Assembly: GCF_042652085.1 (NCBI RefSeq)
Contig: NZ_JBHSJF010000008.1
Span: forward strand, 372,001-436,000
Length of the DNA: 64,000 nucleotides
Origin: Flaviflagellibacter deserti
Lineage (GTDB): Bacteria; Pseudomonadota; Alphaproteobacteria; Rhizobiales; Methylopilaceae
Direction: 5' to 3'
The position numbers and the translations under genes were made by a program. Below, in pieces: positions 20,182 to 28,972 of this stretch; position 1 is the first letter of the stretch, and every line of letters starts with the position of its first letter. Below the pieces are notes generated by a model. It searched no databases. It was not told the DNA's origin and worked only from the letters and a program-made list of their open reading frames with translations.

Positions 20182-21075
20182 GTGCGGCACGGGCTGATTT
20201 TCTTGGCGGTGGTCCTTTGCGGCCTTGGTCTGTTCGCGGTTTCCGACGAGGCCGAGGCGGTGACCCTGATTTCGGATGCGCGTCTGACACTTCCTGAATT
20301 TGCCCAGAAGACCGGGCAGGATCCAGGCATGTACGAGACGCGCTATGCCGCGACCGGCATGATTATCTGCTCGGGCGTGTATTCGACCGCGCAGCTCACG
20401 ATCCGGCACGATGTTGTCACGACTGCGGCACATGCCTTCTTCGACGCTGACGGCAGGTCGCGTGGCAATCTCTCTTCCTGTGTGTTCGCGATCGCCATCG
20501 ACGGCGTCCAGCATGCGATCCCGATCGATGCGAACTCGCTCCGCGTCGGCTCGCGCGATCCATACGCGGTGTCGCCGGTCCATGACTGGGCGGTCGTCCG
20601 GCTGACTGAGGGCGTGCCGAATGCCCGTCCCTATGCGCTCGGCACCGCCGAGGCGGAATCGGCCGGCACCAATATCGTCATGCTCGCCCATCGCCATCGC
20701 GGCTGGGTCCATGACGGTCGCAAGGCGATCGAGGCCTGCGTGATCCGCACATCGCACCGCATCGAATCGGCCAGCGCCCGCGAGATCGCCATCGACTGCA
20801 GTGCCGGCGAAGGCGCTTCCGGCAGCGCGATCATGCTGCCCGGTTCGTCCTGCGCTATGGTCGGCATCTATGTCGGCTGGCGCTCGACCCATCCGGACAA
20901 GGCCGGTCCGTTCTCCGAGACCCACATGAATTTCGGTGTCGCCGTCGAAGGTCCGTTCCGCAACGCGATCATGGCGATGACCAACGGACCGGACACCGAG
21001 CCGGCCCAGCCGCCGGCAGTGATCCCGCCGGTCGCGCAGGAACCGATCAGGACACAGGCCGCGAGCCTGCACTGA
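20182..21075 (+). CDS. Secreted trypsin-like serine protease (S1 family)
   Basis: A 297-aa product from GTG 20182, chosen because it follows a GGGGGA box and opens directly with a signal peptide (RHGLIFLAVVLCGLGLFAV, cleavage after AEA). The catalytic triad is readable: His84 in VVTTAAHAFF, Asp135 in VHDWAVVR and Ser213 in GEGASGSAIML. The C-terminal 30 residues are Pro-rich. It is predicted to be periplasmic or extracellular, with unknown substrate. Upstream is an EcfG-type promoter, so general stress control is likely. A longer frame reaching back to 20065 exists but would bury the signal peptide. Confidence 0.85.
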   Translation: MRHGLIFLAVVLCGLGLFAVSDEAEAVTLISDARLTLPEFAQKTGQDPGMYETRYAATGMIICSGVYSTAQLTIRHDVVTTAAHAFFDADGRSRGNLSSCVFAIAIDGVQHAIPIDANSLRVGSRDPYAVSPVHDWAVVRLTEGVPNARPYALGTAEAESAGTNIVMLAHRHRGWVHDGRKAIEACVIRTSHRIESASAREIAIDCSAGEGASGSAIMLPGSSCAMVGIYVGWRSTHPDKAGPFSETHMNFGVAVEGPFRNAIMAMTNGPDTEPAQPPAVIPPVAQEPIRTQAASLH

Positions 21076-21077
21076 AC

Positions 21078-21104
21078 AAAAAGGCCGGGGAGACCCGGCC
21101 TTTT
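21078..21104. terminator. Bidirectional intrinsic terminator
   Basis: AAAAAGGCCGGG, loop GAGA, CCCGGCCTTTT lies between the convergent protease and Ala/Lys-rich genes. It has a T-run in both directions and serves both. Confidence 0.85.
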
Positions 21105-21125
21105 CGATTCTGACCATCCTTGAAA

Positions 21126-22298
21126 TCAACGCTTCCGCTTCGGTGCGGGAATCGGCATCGGCACCGAATCCGAAACGGATGTCGCCGCCGCCATCGCGGC
21201 CTGCGCTTCCTGCACCGCCGGCTCATAAATCGGCGCCGGACTGAGCAGGTCTGTCATTGCCGACATCAAAGGAGCGGGGGCAGGCGCCAGCTCGAAGCTG
21301 GACGGCAGCAGTGGCACCAGGGAAGGAACGGCCTCGGTCTCTGGCACCGGGTCCGTGACCGGCGCAGCCGGAATGGGAGCGACAGGGGCGGGCGCGACGG
21401 CAGGTTCGACCGGCGTGGCGGCGCTTCGGCCGCTCGACGTCACCTCGGGGATGTTGACCTGGCTCGCGGCCAGTCCGAGCAGTTCGTTCGCCTCATGGAC
21501 GGTCGGCTCGTCGACCGGCTTGCGGATCGCCGCCGCGAGTGCGATCCCCGCGCTGTCGGAACGGCCGGTCTCGACCGCGCGCTTGTAGGCCGCCAGGCAA
21601 TCGAGCGCCGAGGTCCGGGGTGCGGCGTTTGCCGCCGCATGCACGGCGCCGATCCGGCCCTTGAATGTCGTAGCGCCCGCGGCTTCCGCCTTCGGCGCAA
21701 CGGCGTTTGCGACCTCCGCGGTTCGGGGCGAGCCGGAGAGCTGCACCAGCACTTCGCGGTCGTCGCCGTCGAGGGTCACTCCGAGGAGCTCGTTGGCCTG
21801 ACTGACGATTTCGTGCGTGAGCCTGTGGCCCGAGGTGACGCGGAGCAATACGGCCGCCGTTTCGAGATCGCCTTCGTTCACTGCCCGCTTGTACGAAGCC
21901 AGAAGTTCGATCGCGGATTTCGCGCCGGCATCCTTGACCATGTTCGGCTCGACCTGCGCCGCGTCGAGACGATCGAGGGGCAAGGCGGCGACGGCGGCGG
22001 GCTTGCCCTTGCCGCGATTCCTGCCCTTGGCGAATTTCTTGCTCTTCTTGGACTTTGCCTTGGCGACTTTCTTGCCCTTGGCCACGGGTTTGGCGGTCGC
22101 GGCTTTCGCCGCCGGCTTGGCTGCGGTGGCGGGCTTGGCTTGGGCGGCGGCTTTCGCCGGTGCCGCGGGCTTTGCCGTTGCCGCAAACGCGCCTGCGAGT
22201 TCAAGCGCCCGCGTCGACACGTCCACCCGCAGCGGCGCGACCGCGAAGGCGATGCACGCGGCGCAGCTCAGAATCATCGCGGGTCGGGTCGTGATCAT
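21126..22298 (-). CDS. Exported Ala/Lys/Pro-rich protein with a duplicated 47-residue module
   Basis: A 390-aa product I cannot assign to a family. The N-terminus has a possible export signal (MILSCAACIAFAVAPLRV). Residues 40-100 are low-complexity Ala/Lys/Pro, strongly basic (KGKKVAKAKSKKSKKFAKG). Two similar helical modules follow: 128-174 (SAIELLASYKRAVNEG ... ANELLGV) and 230-276 (SALDCLAAYKRAVETG ... ANELLGL). The last 100 residues are Pro/Ala-rich and end with PAPKRKR. The basic segment could bind cell-wall polymers or nucleic acid. A poorly spaced EcfG-like element lies upstream. Confidence 0.7.
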   Translation of the reverse strand: MITTRPAMILSCAACIAFAVAPLRVDVSTRALELAGAFAATAKPAAPAKAAAQAKPATAAKPAAKAATAKPVAKGKKVAKAKSKKSKKFAKGRNRGKGKPAAVAALPLDRLDAAQVEPNMVKDAGAKSAIELLASYKRAVNEGDLETAAVLLRVTSGHRLTHEIVSQANELLGVTLDGDDREVLVQLSGSPRTAEVANAVAPKAEAAGATTFKGRIGAVHAAANAAPRTSALDCLAAYKRAVETGRSDSAGIALAAAIRKPVDEPTVHEANELLGLAASQVNIPEVTSSGRSAATPVEPAVAPAPVAPIPAAPVTDPVPETEAVPSLVPLLPSSFELAPAPAPLMSAMTDLLSPAPIYEPAVQEAQAAMAAATSVSDSVPMPIPAPKRKR

Positions 22299-22334
22299 GC
22301 GTTCGGCAGATTAGAAGATGTCGAATTATCGTTG

Positions 22335-22358
22335 AACGTGCCCCGTAAGTCACGTTCC
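22335..22358 (-). promoter_or_regulatory. Weak EcfG-like promoter candidate
   Basis: On the minus strand GGAAC (22358-22354) and CGTT (22338-22335) are separated by 15 nt, one short of the usual EcfG spacing. It lies 37 nt upstream of the Ala/Lys-rich gene. Both boxes are exact but the spacing makes this doubtful. Confidence 0.25.
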
Positions 22359-22429
22359 GTTAACATCTGTTACCTGCAAAGCGGCCGAAAAGCGGTGAAA
22401 TGCGTCCGCTACGTACAATCACTTGTGAG

Positions 22430-23212
22430 TTACATCCGCCGTTCGAGCATCAGGTTCTTGATCTTCGCGATCGCCTTTGCCGGGTTCAGGCCCTTCGGGC
22501 AGACATTGGCGCAGTTCATGATCGTGTGGCAGCGGTAGAGCCGAAACGGGTCTTCCAGCGTGTCGAGACGTTCGCCCATGCCCTCGTCACGGCTGTCGAT
22601 CATCCAGCGATAGGCCTGCAACAGTGCCGCCGGGCCGAGATATTTGTCGCCGTTCCACCAATAGCTCGGGCACGAGGTCGTGCAGCAGGCGCAGAGGATG
22701 CACTCGTAGAGGCCGTCGAGCTTTTCCCGATCTTCCGGCGACTGCGTCCACTCGCGCTCCGGCGGCGGCGTCTCGGTCTTCAGATACGGCTCGATCAGCG
22801 CGTGCTGGGCGTAGAAGGTGCTGAGATCGGGGACGAGATCCTTGATCACCGCCATGTGCGGCAGCGGATAGACCGCGATCGAATCGCCGCCCGCCTCGTC
22901 CATGCCCATGGTGCAGGCCAGGGTATTGGCGCCGTTGATGTTCATCGAACACGAACCGCAGATGCCCTCGCGGCAGGAGCGGCGAAAGGTCAGGGATGAG
23001 TCGATCGTGTTCTTGATGTAGATCAGGCCGTCCAGGATCATCGGCCCGCAATGCTCCCGGTCGACGTAATAGGTGTCGACGCTGGGGTTCTCGCCGTCGT
23101 CGGGGTTCCAGCGATAGACGCGGAACTCGGTCACCCGCTCGGCGCCCTCCGGCTTCGGCCAGGTCCGGCCCTGCTTGATCCTCGAGTTCTTCGGCAGACT
23201 GAATTCAGCCAT
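22430..23212 (-). CDS. sdhB: Succinate dehydrogenase iron-sulfur subunit
   Basis: A 260-aa electron-transfer subunit of complex II. The N-terminal ferredoxin domain binds [2Fe-2S] through CREGICGSCSMNINGANTLAC. The C-terminal domain carries the [4Fe-4S] and [3Fe-4S] cysteines in CILCACCTTSCPSYWW and CHTIMNCANVCPKGLNP. It is the last gene of sdhCDAB, 40 nt after sdhA. Confidence 0.98.
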   Translation of the reverse strand: MAEFSLPKNSRIKQGRTWPKPEGAERVTEFRVYRWNPDDGENPSVDTYYVDREHCGPMILDGLIYIKNTIDSSLTFRRSCREGICGSCSMNINGANTLACTMGMDEAGGDSIAVYPLPHMAVIKDLVPDLSTFYAQHALIEPYLKTETPPPEREWTQSPEDREKLDGLYECILCACCTTSCPSYWWNGDKYLGPAALLQAYRWMIDSRDEGMGERLDTLEDPFRLYRCHTIMNCANVCPKGLNPAKAIAKIKNLMLERRM

Positions 23213-23252
23213 TGAGCGGGTTCCTCTAGGGAAATCTAGGCCCGGCGCACGG

Positions 23253-25082
23253 TCAATACACCCGCTTCTTCGGAGCGATGTACTGGACCTCGTCGGTCAG
23301 CGTGTAGGAGTGGACCGGGCGATAATCGATGGTGACGGTGCGCGCGTCGGTGTCCGCCCAGGACAGAGTGTGCTTCATCCAGTTCTCGTCGTCACGCTCC
23401 GGGAAATCCTCGCGGGCATGGGCGCCGCGGCTTTCCTTGCGGTTCGCGGCGCTCTCCACGGTGACGACCGCCTGGGCGATCAAGTTGTCGAGTTCTAGCG
23501 TCTCGATCAGGTCGGAGTTCCAGACCAGCGAGCGGTCGGAGACGCCGATGTGGTCCATCGACTGCCAGACCTTATTGATCAGCTCCTTGCCCTCTTCCAG
23601 AATCTCGCCGGTGCGGAACACCGCGCAGTTCGACTGCATGGTGCGCTGCATCGCGAGGCGGATGTCGGCGGTCCGGGTGCCGCCGTCGGCGTAGCGGAAG
23701 CGGTCGAGGCGATCGAGCGCCTTTTCCGTCTGGCTGTCCGGGAGTACGGGCTGCGGCGCGCCGGGCTTCAGGATCTCGGCGCAGCGCTGGCCGGCGGCGC
23801 GTCCGAAGACGATGAGGTCGGTCAGCGAGTTCGAGCCGAGCCGGTTCGCGCCATGCACCGAGACGCAGGCGCCCTCGCCGAGCGCCATCAGGCCGGGCAC
23901 CACATAGTCCGGGTCGCCGTGCTTCTTGGTCAGCACCTCGCCGTGATAGTTCGTCGGGATGCCGCCCATATTGTAGTGGACGGTCGGCAGCACCGGGATC
24001 GGCTCGCGGGTCACGTCGACGCCGGCGAAGATCTTGGCGCTCTCGGAAATGCCCGGCAGCCGCTCATGCAGGATGTCCGGGTCGAGATGTTCGAGATGCA
24101 GAAGGATGTGGTCCTTCAGCTTGCCGGTGCCGCGCCCCTCGCGGATTTCCATCGTCATCGCGCGTGAGACGACGTCGCGTGAGGCGAGGTCCTTGGCGTG
24201 CGGGGCATAGCGCTCCATGAAGCGCTCGTCCTGGGAATTGGTGAGGTAGCCGCCTTCGCCGCGCGCGCCCTCCGTGATGAGGCAGCCGGCGCCATAGATG
24301 CCCGACGGATGGAACTGCACGAACTCCATATCCTGCAGCGGCAGGCCGGCACGCAGCACCATGGCCGAGCCGTCGCCCGTACAGGTATGCGCCGAGGTGC
24401 AGGAGAAATAGGCGCGGCCGTAGCCGCCGGTCGCCAGCACCACCATCTGGGCGCGGAAGCGGTGGATCGAACCGTCGTCCATCTTCAGCGCGATGACGCC
24501 GCGGCAGCGGCCTTCGTCATCCATGATGAGGTCGAGCGCGAAATACTCGATGAAGAATTCGGATGCCGCCTTCACGCACTGGCCGTAGAGGGTGTGCAGG
24601 ATCGCGTGGCCGGTGCGGTCGGCGGCGGCACAGGTGCGCTGGGCGGCTCCGCCCTCGCCGAACTCGGTCGTCATGCCGCCGAACGGCCGCTGGTAGATCA
24701 GGCCGGCCTCGGTGCGCGAGAACGGCACGCCCCAGTGCTCCAGCTCGTAAACGGCGGTCGGGGCGTTGCGGCAGAGATATTCGATCGCGTCCTGGTCGCC
24801 GAGCCAGTCCGAACCCTTCACGGTATCGAACATGTGCCAACGCCAGTCGTCGGCCGACATATTGCCGAGCGCGGCCGACATCCCGCCCTGTGCGGCGACC
24901 GTATGCGAGCGGGTGGGAAACACCTTCGTCAGGCAGGCGGTGCGGAGGCCGGCCTGGCTGGAGCCGAGCACCGCGCGAAGACCCGCGCCGCCCGCGCCGA
25001 CGACCACGACGTCGTAGGTATGGTCCTGGATTTCATAGGCGCGGCCACCGGGGGCTGCCGCGCGCACGCCGAGATCGATCAT
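23253..25082 (-). CDS. sdhA: Succinate dehydrogenase flavoprotein subunit
   Basis: The 609-aa catalytic subunit of complex II oxidises succinate to fumarate at a covalently bound FAD. The FAD-binding motif is YDVVVVGAGGAGLRAVLGSS, and the flavin-linking His lies in TRSHTVAAQGG. Active-site and FAD segments HGANRLGSNSLTDLIVFGR and QFHPSGIYGAGCLITEGARG are intact. It follows sdhD with a 4-nt gap. The first 15 residues are slightly longer than usual. Confidence 0.98.
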   Translation of the reverse strand: MIDLGVRAAAPGGRAYEIQDHTYDVVVVGAGGAGLRAVLGSSQAGLRTACLTKVFPTRSHTVAAQGGMSAALGNMSADDWRWHMFDTVKGSDWLGDQDAIEYLCRNAPTAVYELEHWGVPFSRTEAGLIYQRPFGGMTTEFGEGGAAQRTCAAADRTGHAILHTLYGQCVKAASEFFIEYFALDLIMDDEGRCRGVIALKMDDGSIHRFRAQMVVLATGGYGRAYFSCTSAHTCTGDGSAMVLRAGLPLQDMEFVQFHPSGIYGAGCLITEGARGEGGYLTNSQDERFMERYAPHAKDLASRDVVSRAMTMEIREGRGTGKLKDHILLHLEHLDPDILHERLPGISESAKIFAGVDVTREPIPVLPTVHYNMGGIPTNYHGEVLTKKHGDPDYVVPGLMALGEGACVSVHGANRLGSNSLTDLIVFGRAAGQRCAEILKPGAPQPVLPDSQTEKALDRLDRFRYADGGTRTADIRLAMQRTMQSNCAVFRTGEILEEGKELINKVWQSMDHIGVSDRSLVWNSDLIETLELDNLIAQAVVTVESAANRKESRGAHAREDFPERDDENWMKHTLSWADTDARTVTIDYRPVHSYTLTDEVQYIAPKKRVY

Positions 25083-25086
25083 CCGG

Positions 25087-25467
25087 TCAGACTCCGATGC
25101 TCAGCTTCAGCAGGGCGAAGGCCGCCGCCGCGGCGGTGGCATAGGAGAAGAAGATGTTTCCGGCCACGGCCGCCGTCTTCCAGAGCTTGGAATGCACGTA
25201 GTCCTCGATTATCTCGCTCATCCCCAGCCGCATATGGACGGCGTTGACGAACACGAAGAAGAACAGCGGCAGCGCCACGTAGGGCTGGCCGAGCGTCGCG
25301 GCGATGGTCGGATGCTCCTCGCCCGCCAATGCGACGACAAGGCCGATCAGGAACAGGGTCAGCGGCAGAAGCGCATAGGAGGTCAGCTTCATCCGCCAGT
25401 GTTCGGCGGCGCCCGAACGGGCGGAGCCGTGTCCGCGGACTTGGGCGAAGCGGGAACGGACGACCAT
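25087..25467 (-). CDS. sdhD: Succinate dehydrogenase membrane anchor subunit D
   Basis: A 126-aa anchor protein with three hydrophobic helices (LTLFLIGLVVALAG, FFFVFVNAVHMRLGMSEIIE, IFFSYATAAAAAFALL). The family segment HMRLGMSEIIEDYVHS supplies the haem-ligand His region and quinone-site residues. It sits one base after sdhC and four before sdhA, so it is clearly co-translated in the operon. Confidence 0.93.
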   Translation of the reverse strand: MVVRSRFAQVRGHGSARSGAAEHWRMKLTSYALLPLTLFLIGLVVALAGEEHPTIAATLGQPYVALPLFFFVFVNAVHMRLGMSEIIEDYVHSKLWKTAAVAGNIFFSYATAAAAAFALLKLSIGV

Positions 25468-25468
25468 C

Positions 25469-25876
25469 TCAGCTCCAGATCAGGACGGCGAGCCAGACGA
25501 GCGCGGTCAGGAGGACCGAGCCGGCGAGGGTGCCCTGGGCCCAGAGCGTGCGGGACCTTCTGTCCATCCCGATCGTCGCGTCCCACACCATGTGGCGCAC
25601 GCCGCCGATCGAGTGATGGATCACGGCCCAGCTCACGCCGATCAGGACGATGATGCCGAACCAGGAGCCGTAGATGCCGGAGAGGGTGGCATAGGCTTCC
25701 GGGCCCTGGGCTGCCGCAAGAAGCCAGAGAACGAGAAGAGGCGCGGCGAAATAGGCCGCGGCACCGCTGACGCGGTGGGCGATCGACATCGCCATGGTCC
25801 AGGTGAAACGGTAGATTTGCAGGTGCGGCGAGAGCGGCCGCTCCGGCAACCGTCTCGCAAAGCGGGCGTCAGCCAT
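25469..25876 (-). CDS. sdhC: Succinate dehydrogenase cytochrome b556 subunit
   Basis: The 135-aa haem-binding anchor of complex II has three transmembrane helices. Family signatures RPLSPHLQIYRFTWTMAMSI (written RPLSPHLQIYR in full-length homologues), SIAHRVSGAA and HHSIGGVRHMVWD, with the axial haem His, are visible. It is the first gene of sdhCDAB; a candidate promoter lies at 25907-25935. Confidence 0.95.
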   Translation of the reverse strand: MADARFARRLPERPLSPHLQIYRFTWTMAMSIAHRVSGAAAYFAAPLLVLWLLAAAQGPEAYATLSGIYGSWFGIIVLIGVSWAVIHHSIGGVRHMVWDATIGMDRRSRTLWAQGTLAGSVLLTALVWLAVLIWS

Positions 25877-25906
25877 TGGCTTGATCCACGAGGGGGTCCT
25901 GGAGCT

Positions 25907-25935
25907 TGGTTAGCCCATGCCTATCAATGTGGCAA
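25907..25935 (-). promoter_or_regulatory. Candidate sigma-70 promoter for sdhCDAB
   Basis: On the minus strand TTGCCA (25935-25930), 17 nt, TAACCA (25912-25907), about 31 nt before the sdhC ATG. The -35 box is good and the -10 box is weak. Confidence 0.35.
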
Positions 25936-25984
25936 TGTCACGCAGCGCAGGTCCGACCCCCAGCCGGCGCCTAGGCAAAGCGCC

Positions 25985-26893
25985 TCATATTGGAGCAGGT
26001 TCCGGCGTCATGCTCTGTGCGCGTATCTGCCCTGCAATATCGAGGGTCCGTTTGGCCATTTCGATATGCATCCGCTCGATCATCCGGCCGTTCAGCGCCA
26101 GCACGCCCTTGTCGTGATTCTCTGGCTTCTCGAACGCCGCGATCACCGCCTTCGCGTCGGCGATCTCTTCCGGGCTCGGCCCGTAGAGACGGTTGGCGAT
26201 CTCGACCTGACAGGGATGGATGACCGTCTTGCCGTCGATGCCGAACGCGCGCCCCTGGGCGCATTCCGCCTCGAAGCCCTCGAGATCGGTGAACTCGTTG
26301 TAGACGCCGTCGAGGATGAACAGACCCGAAGCGCGGGCCGCGAGCACGGCGCGGCTGACCCAGGCGAGGACCGGGAGCCGGTCCGGACCGGGCTTCACCC
26401 GCGTCTCGCGGATGATGTCGTTGGTGCCGAGAACGAGCCCGCGCAGGCGGTGGCCTTCCGGCTTCTTCACCGAGGCTGCGATCTCGTCGATGTCGATCAG
26501 CCCGCGCGCGGTCTCGACCATGGCCCAGAGCGAGATGCCCTGCGTCTCCGGCCGGCCGCGCAGATGGCGCTCGGCGGCGTAGATCTCGGCGGTTGATTCG
26601 ACCTTGCTGAGCAGTACCGCGTCCGGGCGGGCGGCAACGGCGGCCGTCATGTCCTCCTCGAAGAAGGCGGTGCGCGCAGCATTCACCCGCATCACCACTT
26701 CGCGATGGCCGAAACCGCGTTTGCGAATCGTCTCCACCACCTGGTCCCGCGCCTTTTCCTTCACCTCGTCGGCGACGGAATCCTCGAGATCGAAGATCAG
26801 GGTGTCGACCGGGAGGGTCTTGCCCTTTTCGAGTGCCCTGCTGTTCGAACCGGGCATGTAGAGGGCGCTGCGGCGGGGACGGGTATCTTGCAT
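25985..26893 (-). CDS. HpcH/HpaI aldolase/citrate lyase beta-subunit-like protein (CitE family)
   Basis: A 302-aa TIM-barrel lyase of the CitE/malyl-CoA lyase superfamily, which cleaves or forms C-C bonds in CoA thioesters with Mg2+. The start is MQDTRPRRSALYMPGSNSRA. DTLIFDLEDSV gives the metal-site acidic residues, and VLLSKVES, MVETARGL and GKTVIHPCQVEIAN are conserved strands. No citrate lyase alpha or gamma genes are near, so it is a stand-alone enzyme. Malyl-CoA or citramalyl-CoA lyase is possible but not provable here. It lies 108 nt upstream of sdhC on the same strand. Confidence 0.88.
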   Translation of the reverse strand: MQDTRPRRSALYMPGSNSRALEKGKTLPVDTLIFDLEDSVADEVKEKARDQVVETIRKRGFGHREVVMRVNAARTAFFEEDMTAAVAARPDAVLLSKVESTAEIYAAERHLRGRPETQGISLWAMVETARGLIDIDEIAASVKKPEGHRLRGLVLGTNDIIRETRVKPGPDRLPVLAWVSRAVLAARASGLFILDGVYNEFTDLEGFEAECAQGRAFGIDGKTVIHPCQVEIANRLYGPSPEEIADAKAVIAAFEKPENHDKGVLALNGRMIERMHIEMAKRTLDIAGQIRAQSMTPEPAPI

Positions 26894-27021
26894 GATGCCG
26901 CGGACCTAACCACGCTGTCTCAACCCTGCCAAGGGATGATTTGAATTCGATTTGCATTCACGCGGCCGGGTCTGGACCGCGCCGCATTCCTTGTTCTAGG
27001 ACGGCGCAGGAGATTTTTCGG

Positions 27022-27663
27022 ATGCTTCCAAGAACGCTTGCCGACGGCTACCGAATCTGGCGCGCCTCGGCCCTGCCCGAGACCCGTGGACGTCTTGCCC
27101 AGCTCGCCGCCCTAGGCCAGGCGCCGTCGGCGCTGATCGTCGGCTGCTGCGACAGCCGCGTGTCACCCGAGACGATCTTCTCGGCCGGCCTTGGCGAATT
27201 GTTCGTCGTCCGCAACGTCGCGAACGTTATTCCGCCGTTCCGGCCGGACGGCAAGCAACACGGCACGTCGGCGGCGATCGAATTCGCTCTGCACGGCCTG
27301 TCGGTGCCCCACATCGTCGTCATGGGCCATTCGCAGTGTGGCGGCGTGAAGGCCTATCTGAACGCCAGCGAGGGCTCGCGCGGCGAGTTCATCGGCCCCT
27401 GGATGGATCTGATCGAGGGAACCAAGGAAGACGCGCTCGCCCGCAATCCGGGCCTGACCGGCAGGGCACTCGAGCAGGCGGTCGAGGAGGCAGCGATCCG
27501 GATGTCGATCCGCAACCTGCGCACCTTCCCTGAAATCCAGCGGCGCGAGACGGAGGGAATGCTGTCGATCCACGGCGCGCATCTCGATATCTCGAACGGC
27601 AACCTGAATATCCTGGACGAAGAGACCGGGAGTTTCGGTCCGGCGCTGGCGGCGGCGGAGTGA
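27022..27663 (+). CDS. Beta-class carbonic anhydrase
   Basis: A 213-aa zinc enzyme that hydrates CO2 to bicarbonate. The start at ATG 27022 follows a GGAG box; in-frame sequence back to 26941 is not protein-like. The beta-class residues are present: Cys42, Asp44 and Arg46 in CCDSR, and His103 and Cys106 in MGHSQCGG. Residues 67-84 (ANVIPPFRPDGKQHGTSAAI) also match the family. No partner genes are adjacent. Bicarbonate supply for carboxylations is the likely role. Confidence 0.95.
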   Translation: MLPRTLADGYRIWRASALPETRGRLAQLAALGQAPSALIVGCCDSRVSPETIFSAGLGELFVVRNVANVIPPFRPDGKQHGTSAAIEFALHGLSVPHIVVMGHSQCGGVKAYLNASEGSRGEFIGPWMDLIEGTKEDALARNPGLTGRALEQAVEEAAIRMSIRNLRTFPEIQRRETEGMLSIHGAHLDISNGNLNILDEETGSFGPALAAAE

Positions 27664-27670
27664 GGCGCAC

Positions 27671-27886
27671 TTATTTTCCGCGCAGGTCGTCCAAATCCGG
27701 ATGCTCGGAATAGATCTTGCCGACAAGCAGGGCGTCGACACGGGCTATGAGGTCGCCCAAGGACCTTTTGATCGAGAGGACTTCGGCTGCTGAGCCGACT
27801 TCGCTCGCGACGGCTATCGCCGCTGACAATTGCTTGATCGCCTCGTCGAGATGCGCCTTGAGGCGCGAAGCCTCACTCGCGTCCAT
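27671..27886 (-). CDS. Small helical protein (hypothetical)
   Basis: A 71-aa product (MDASEASRLKAHLDEAIKQL...). It is almost entirely amphipathic helix with heptad-like hydrophobic spacing in LKAHLDEAIKQLSAAIAVA and LSIKRSLGDLIARVDALL, and so may be a small coiled coil. I recognise no family. It is convergent with the carbonic anhydrase gene (7 nt) and lies 60 nt after asd. Confidence 0.6.
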   Translation of the reverse strand: MDASEASRLKAHLDEAIKQLSAAIAVASEVGSAAEVLSIKRSLGDLIARVDALLVGKIYSEHPDLDDLRGK

Positions 27887-27946
27887 GGTGTCTCCGGAAC
27901 AGGCAAATCCTCCCCCCAGTGAGCGGGGAGAGGATACGAGTGGCCC

Positions 27947-28972
27947 TTAAGCCGCCTTCTTCAGGAAGCCGCGATTGATCAGGCTTTCGGCGATCTGAAC
28001 CGCATTCAGTGCCGCGCCCTTGCGGAGATTGTCCGAGACGACCCACAGCGACAGGCCATTCTCGACCGTGAAGTCCTCGCGGATGCGGGACACGAAGGTC
28101 GCGTAATCGCCGACGCACTCTATCGGCGTCACGTAACCGCCCGGCTCGCGCTTGTCGACGACGAGAATTCCCGGCGCCTCGCGGAGGATGTCACGCGCTT
28201 CGTCGGCGGAGATCGGACGCTCGAACTCGATGTTCACCGCTTCCGAATGGCCGACGAAGACCGGCACGCGCACGGCGGTGCAGGTCAGCTTGATCTTCGG
28301 ATCGAGGATCTTCTTGGTCTCGACCATCACCTTCCACTCTTCCTTGGTGTAGCCGTCGTCCATGAAGACGTCGATGTGCGGAATGACGTTGAAGGCGATC
28401 TGCTTCGAGAACTTCTTCGCCTCGGCGGCGTCGTTCACGTAGATGCCCTTGGTCTGGTTCCACAGTTCGTCCATGCCTTCCTTGCCGGCGCCCGACACCG
28501 ACTGGTAGGTCGAGACGACGACGCGAAGGATCTTGGCCGCGTCGTGCAGCGGCTTCAGCGCGACGACGAGCTGCGCGGTCGAGCAGTTCGGATTGGCGAT
28601 GATGCCCTTCTTGGTGTAGCCGGAAATCGCGTCGGCGTTCACTTCAGGCACGATCAGCGGAACGTCCTGGTCGTAACGGAAGGCCGACGAATTATCGATG
28701 ACGACCGCGCCCTGCGCGGCGATCCTCGGCGACCATTCCTTGGAGACGTCTCCGCCGGCCGACATCAGGCAGATGTCGGTCTTGGAGAAGTCGAACGTGT
28801 CGAGTGTCTGGCATTTGAGCGTCTTGTCGCCGAAGGACACCTCGGTGCCCTGCGACCGGCGCGAGGCGAGGGGGATCAACTCGTCGACCGGGAATTCCCG
28901 CTCGTCGAGGATGTTCAGCATTTCGCGGCCCACATTACCCGTGGCGCCGACGACGGCGACTCGATAACCCAT
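27947..28972 (-). CDS. asd: Aspartate-semialdehyde dehydrogenase
   Basis: A 341-aa NADPH enzyme reducing aspartyl phosphate in the Lys/Met/Thr and diaminopimelate pathway. The start MGYRVAVVGATGNVGREML at 28972 follows GGAG; a longer frame to 29050 adds non-homologous residues. The catalytic Cys lies in IIANPNCSTAQ. SVSGAGKEGMDEL is a family segment, and the C-terminal RKGAALNAVQIAE is typical. The downstream pathway gene dapF is at 42329. Confidence 0.97.
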   Translation of the reverse strand: MGYRVAVVGATGNVGREMLNILDEREFPVDELIPLASRRSQGTEVSFGDKTLKCQTLDTFDFSKTDICLMSAGGDVSKEWSPRIAAQGAVVIDNSSAFRYDQDVPLIVPEVNADAISGYTKKGIIANPNCSTAQLVVALKPLHDAAKILRVVVSTYQSVSGAGKEGMDELWNQTKGIYVNDAAEAKKFSKQIAFNVIPHIDVFMDDGYTKEEWKVMVETKKILDPKIKLTCTAVRVPVFVGHSEAVNIEFERPISADEARDILREAPGILVVDKREPGGYVTPIECVGDYATFVSRIREDFTVENGLSLWVVSDNLRKGAALNAVQIAESLINRGFLKKAA

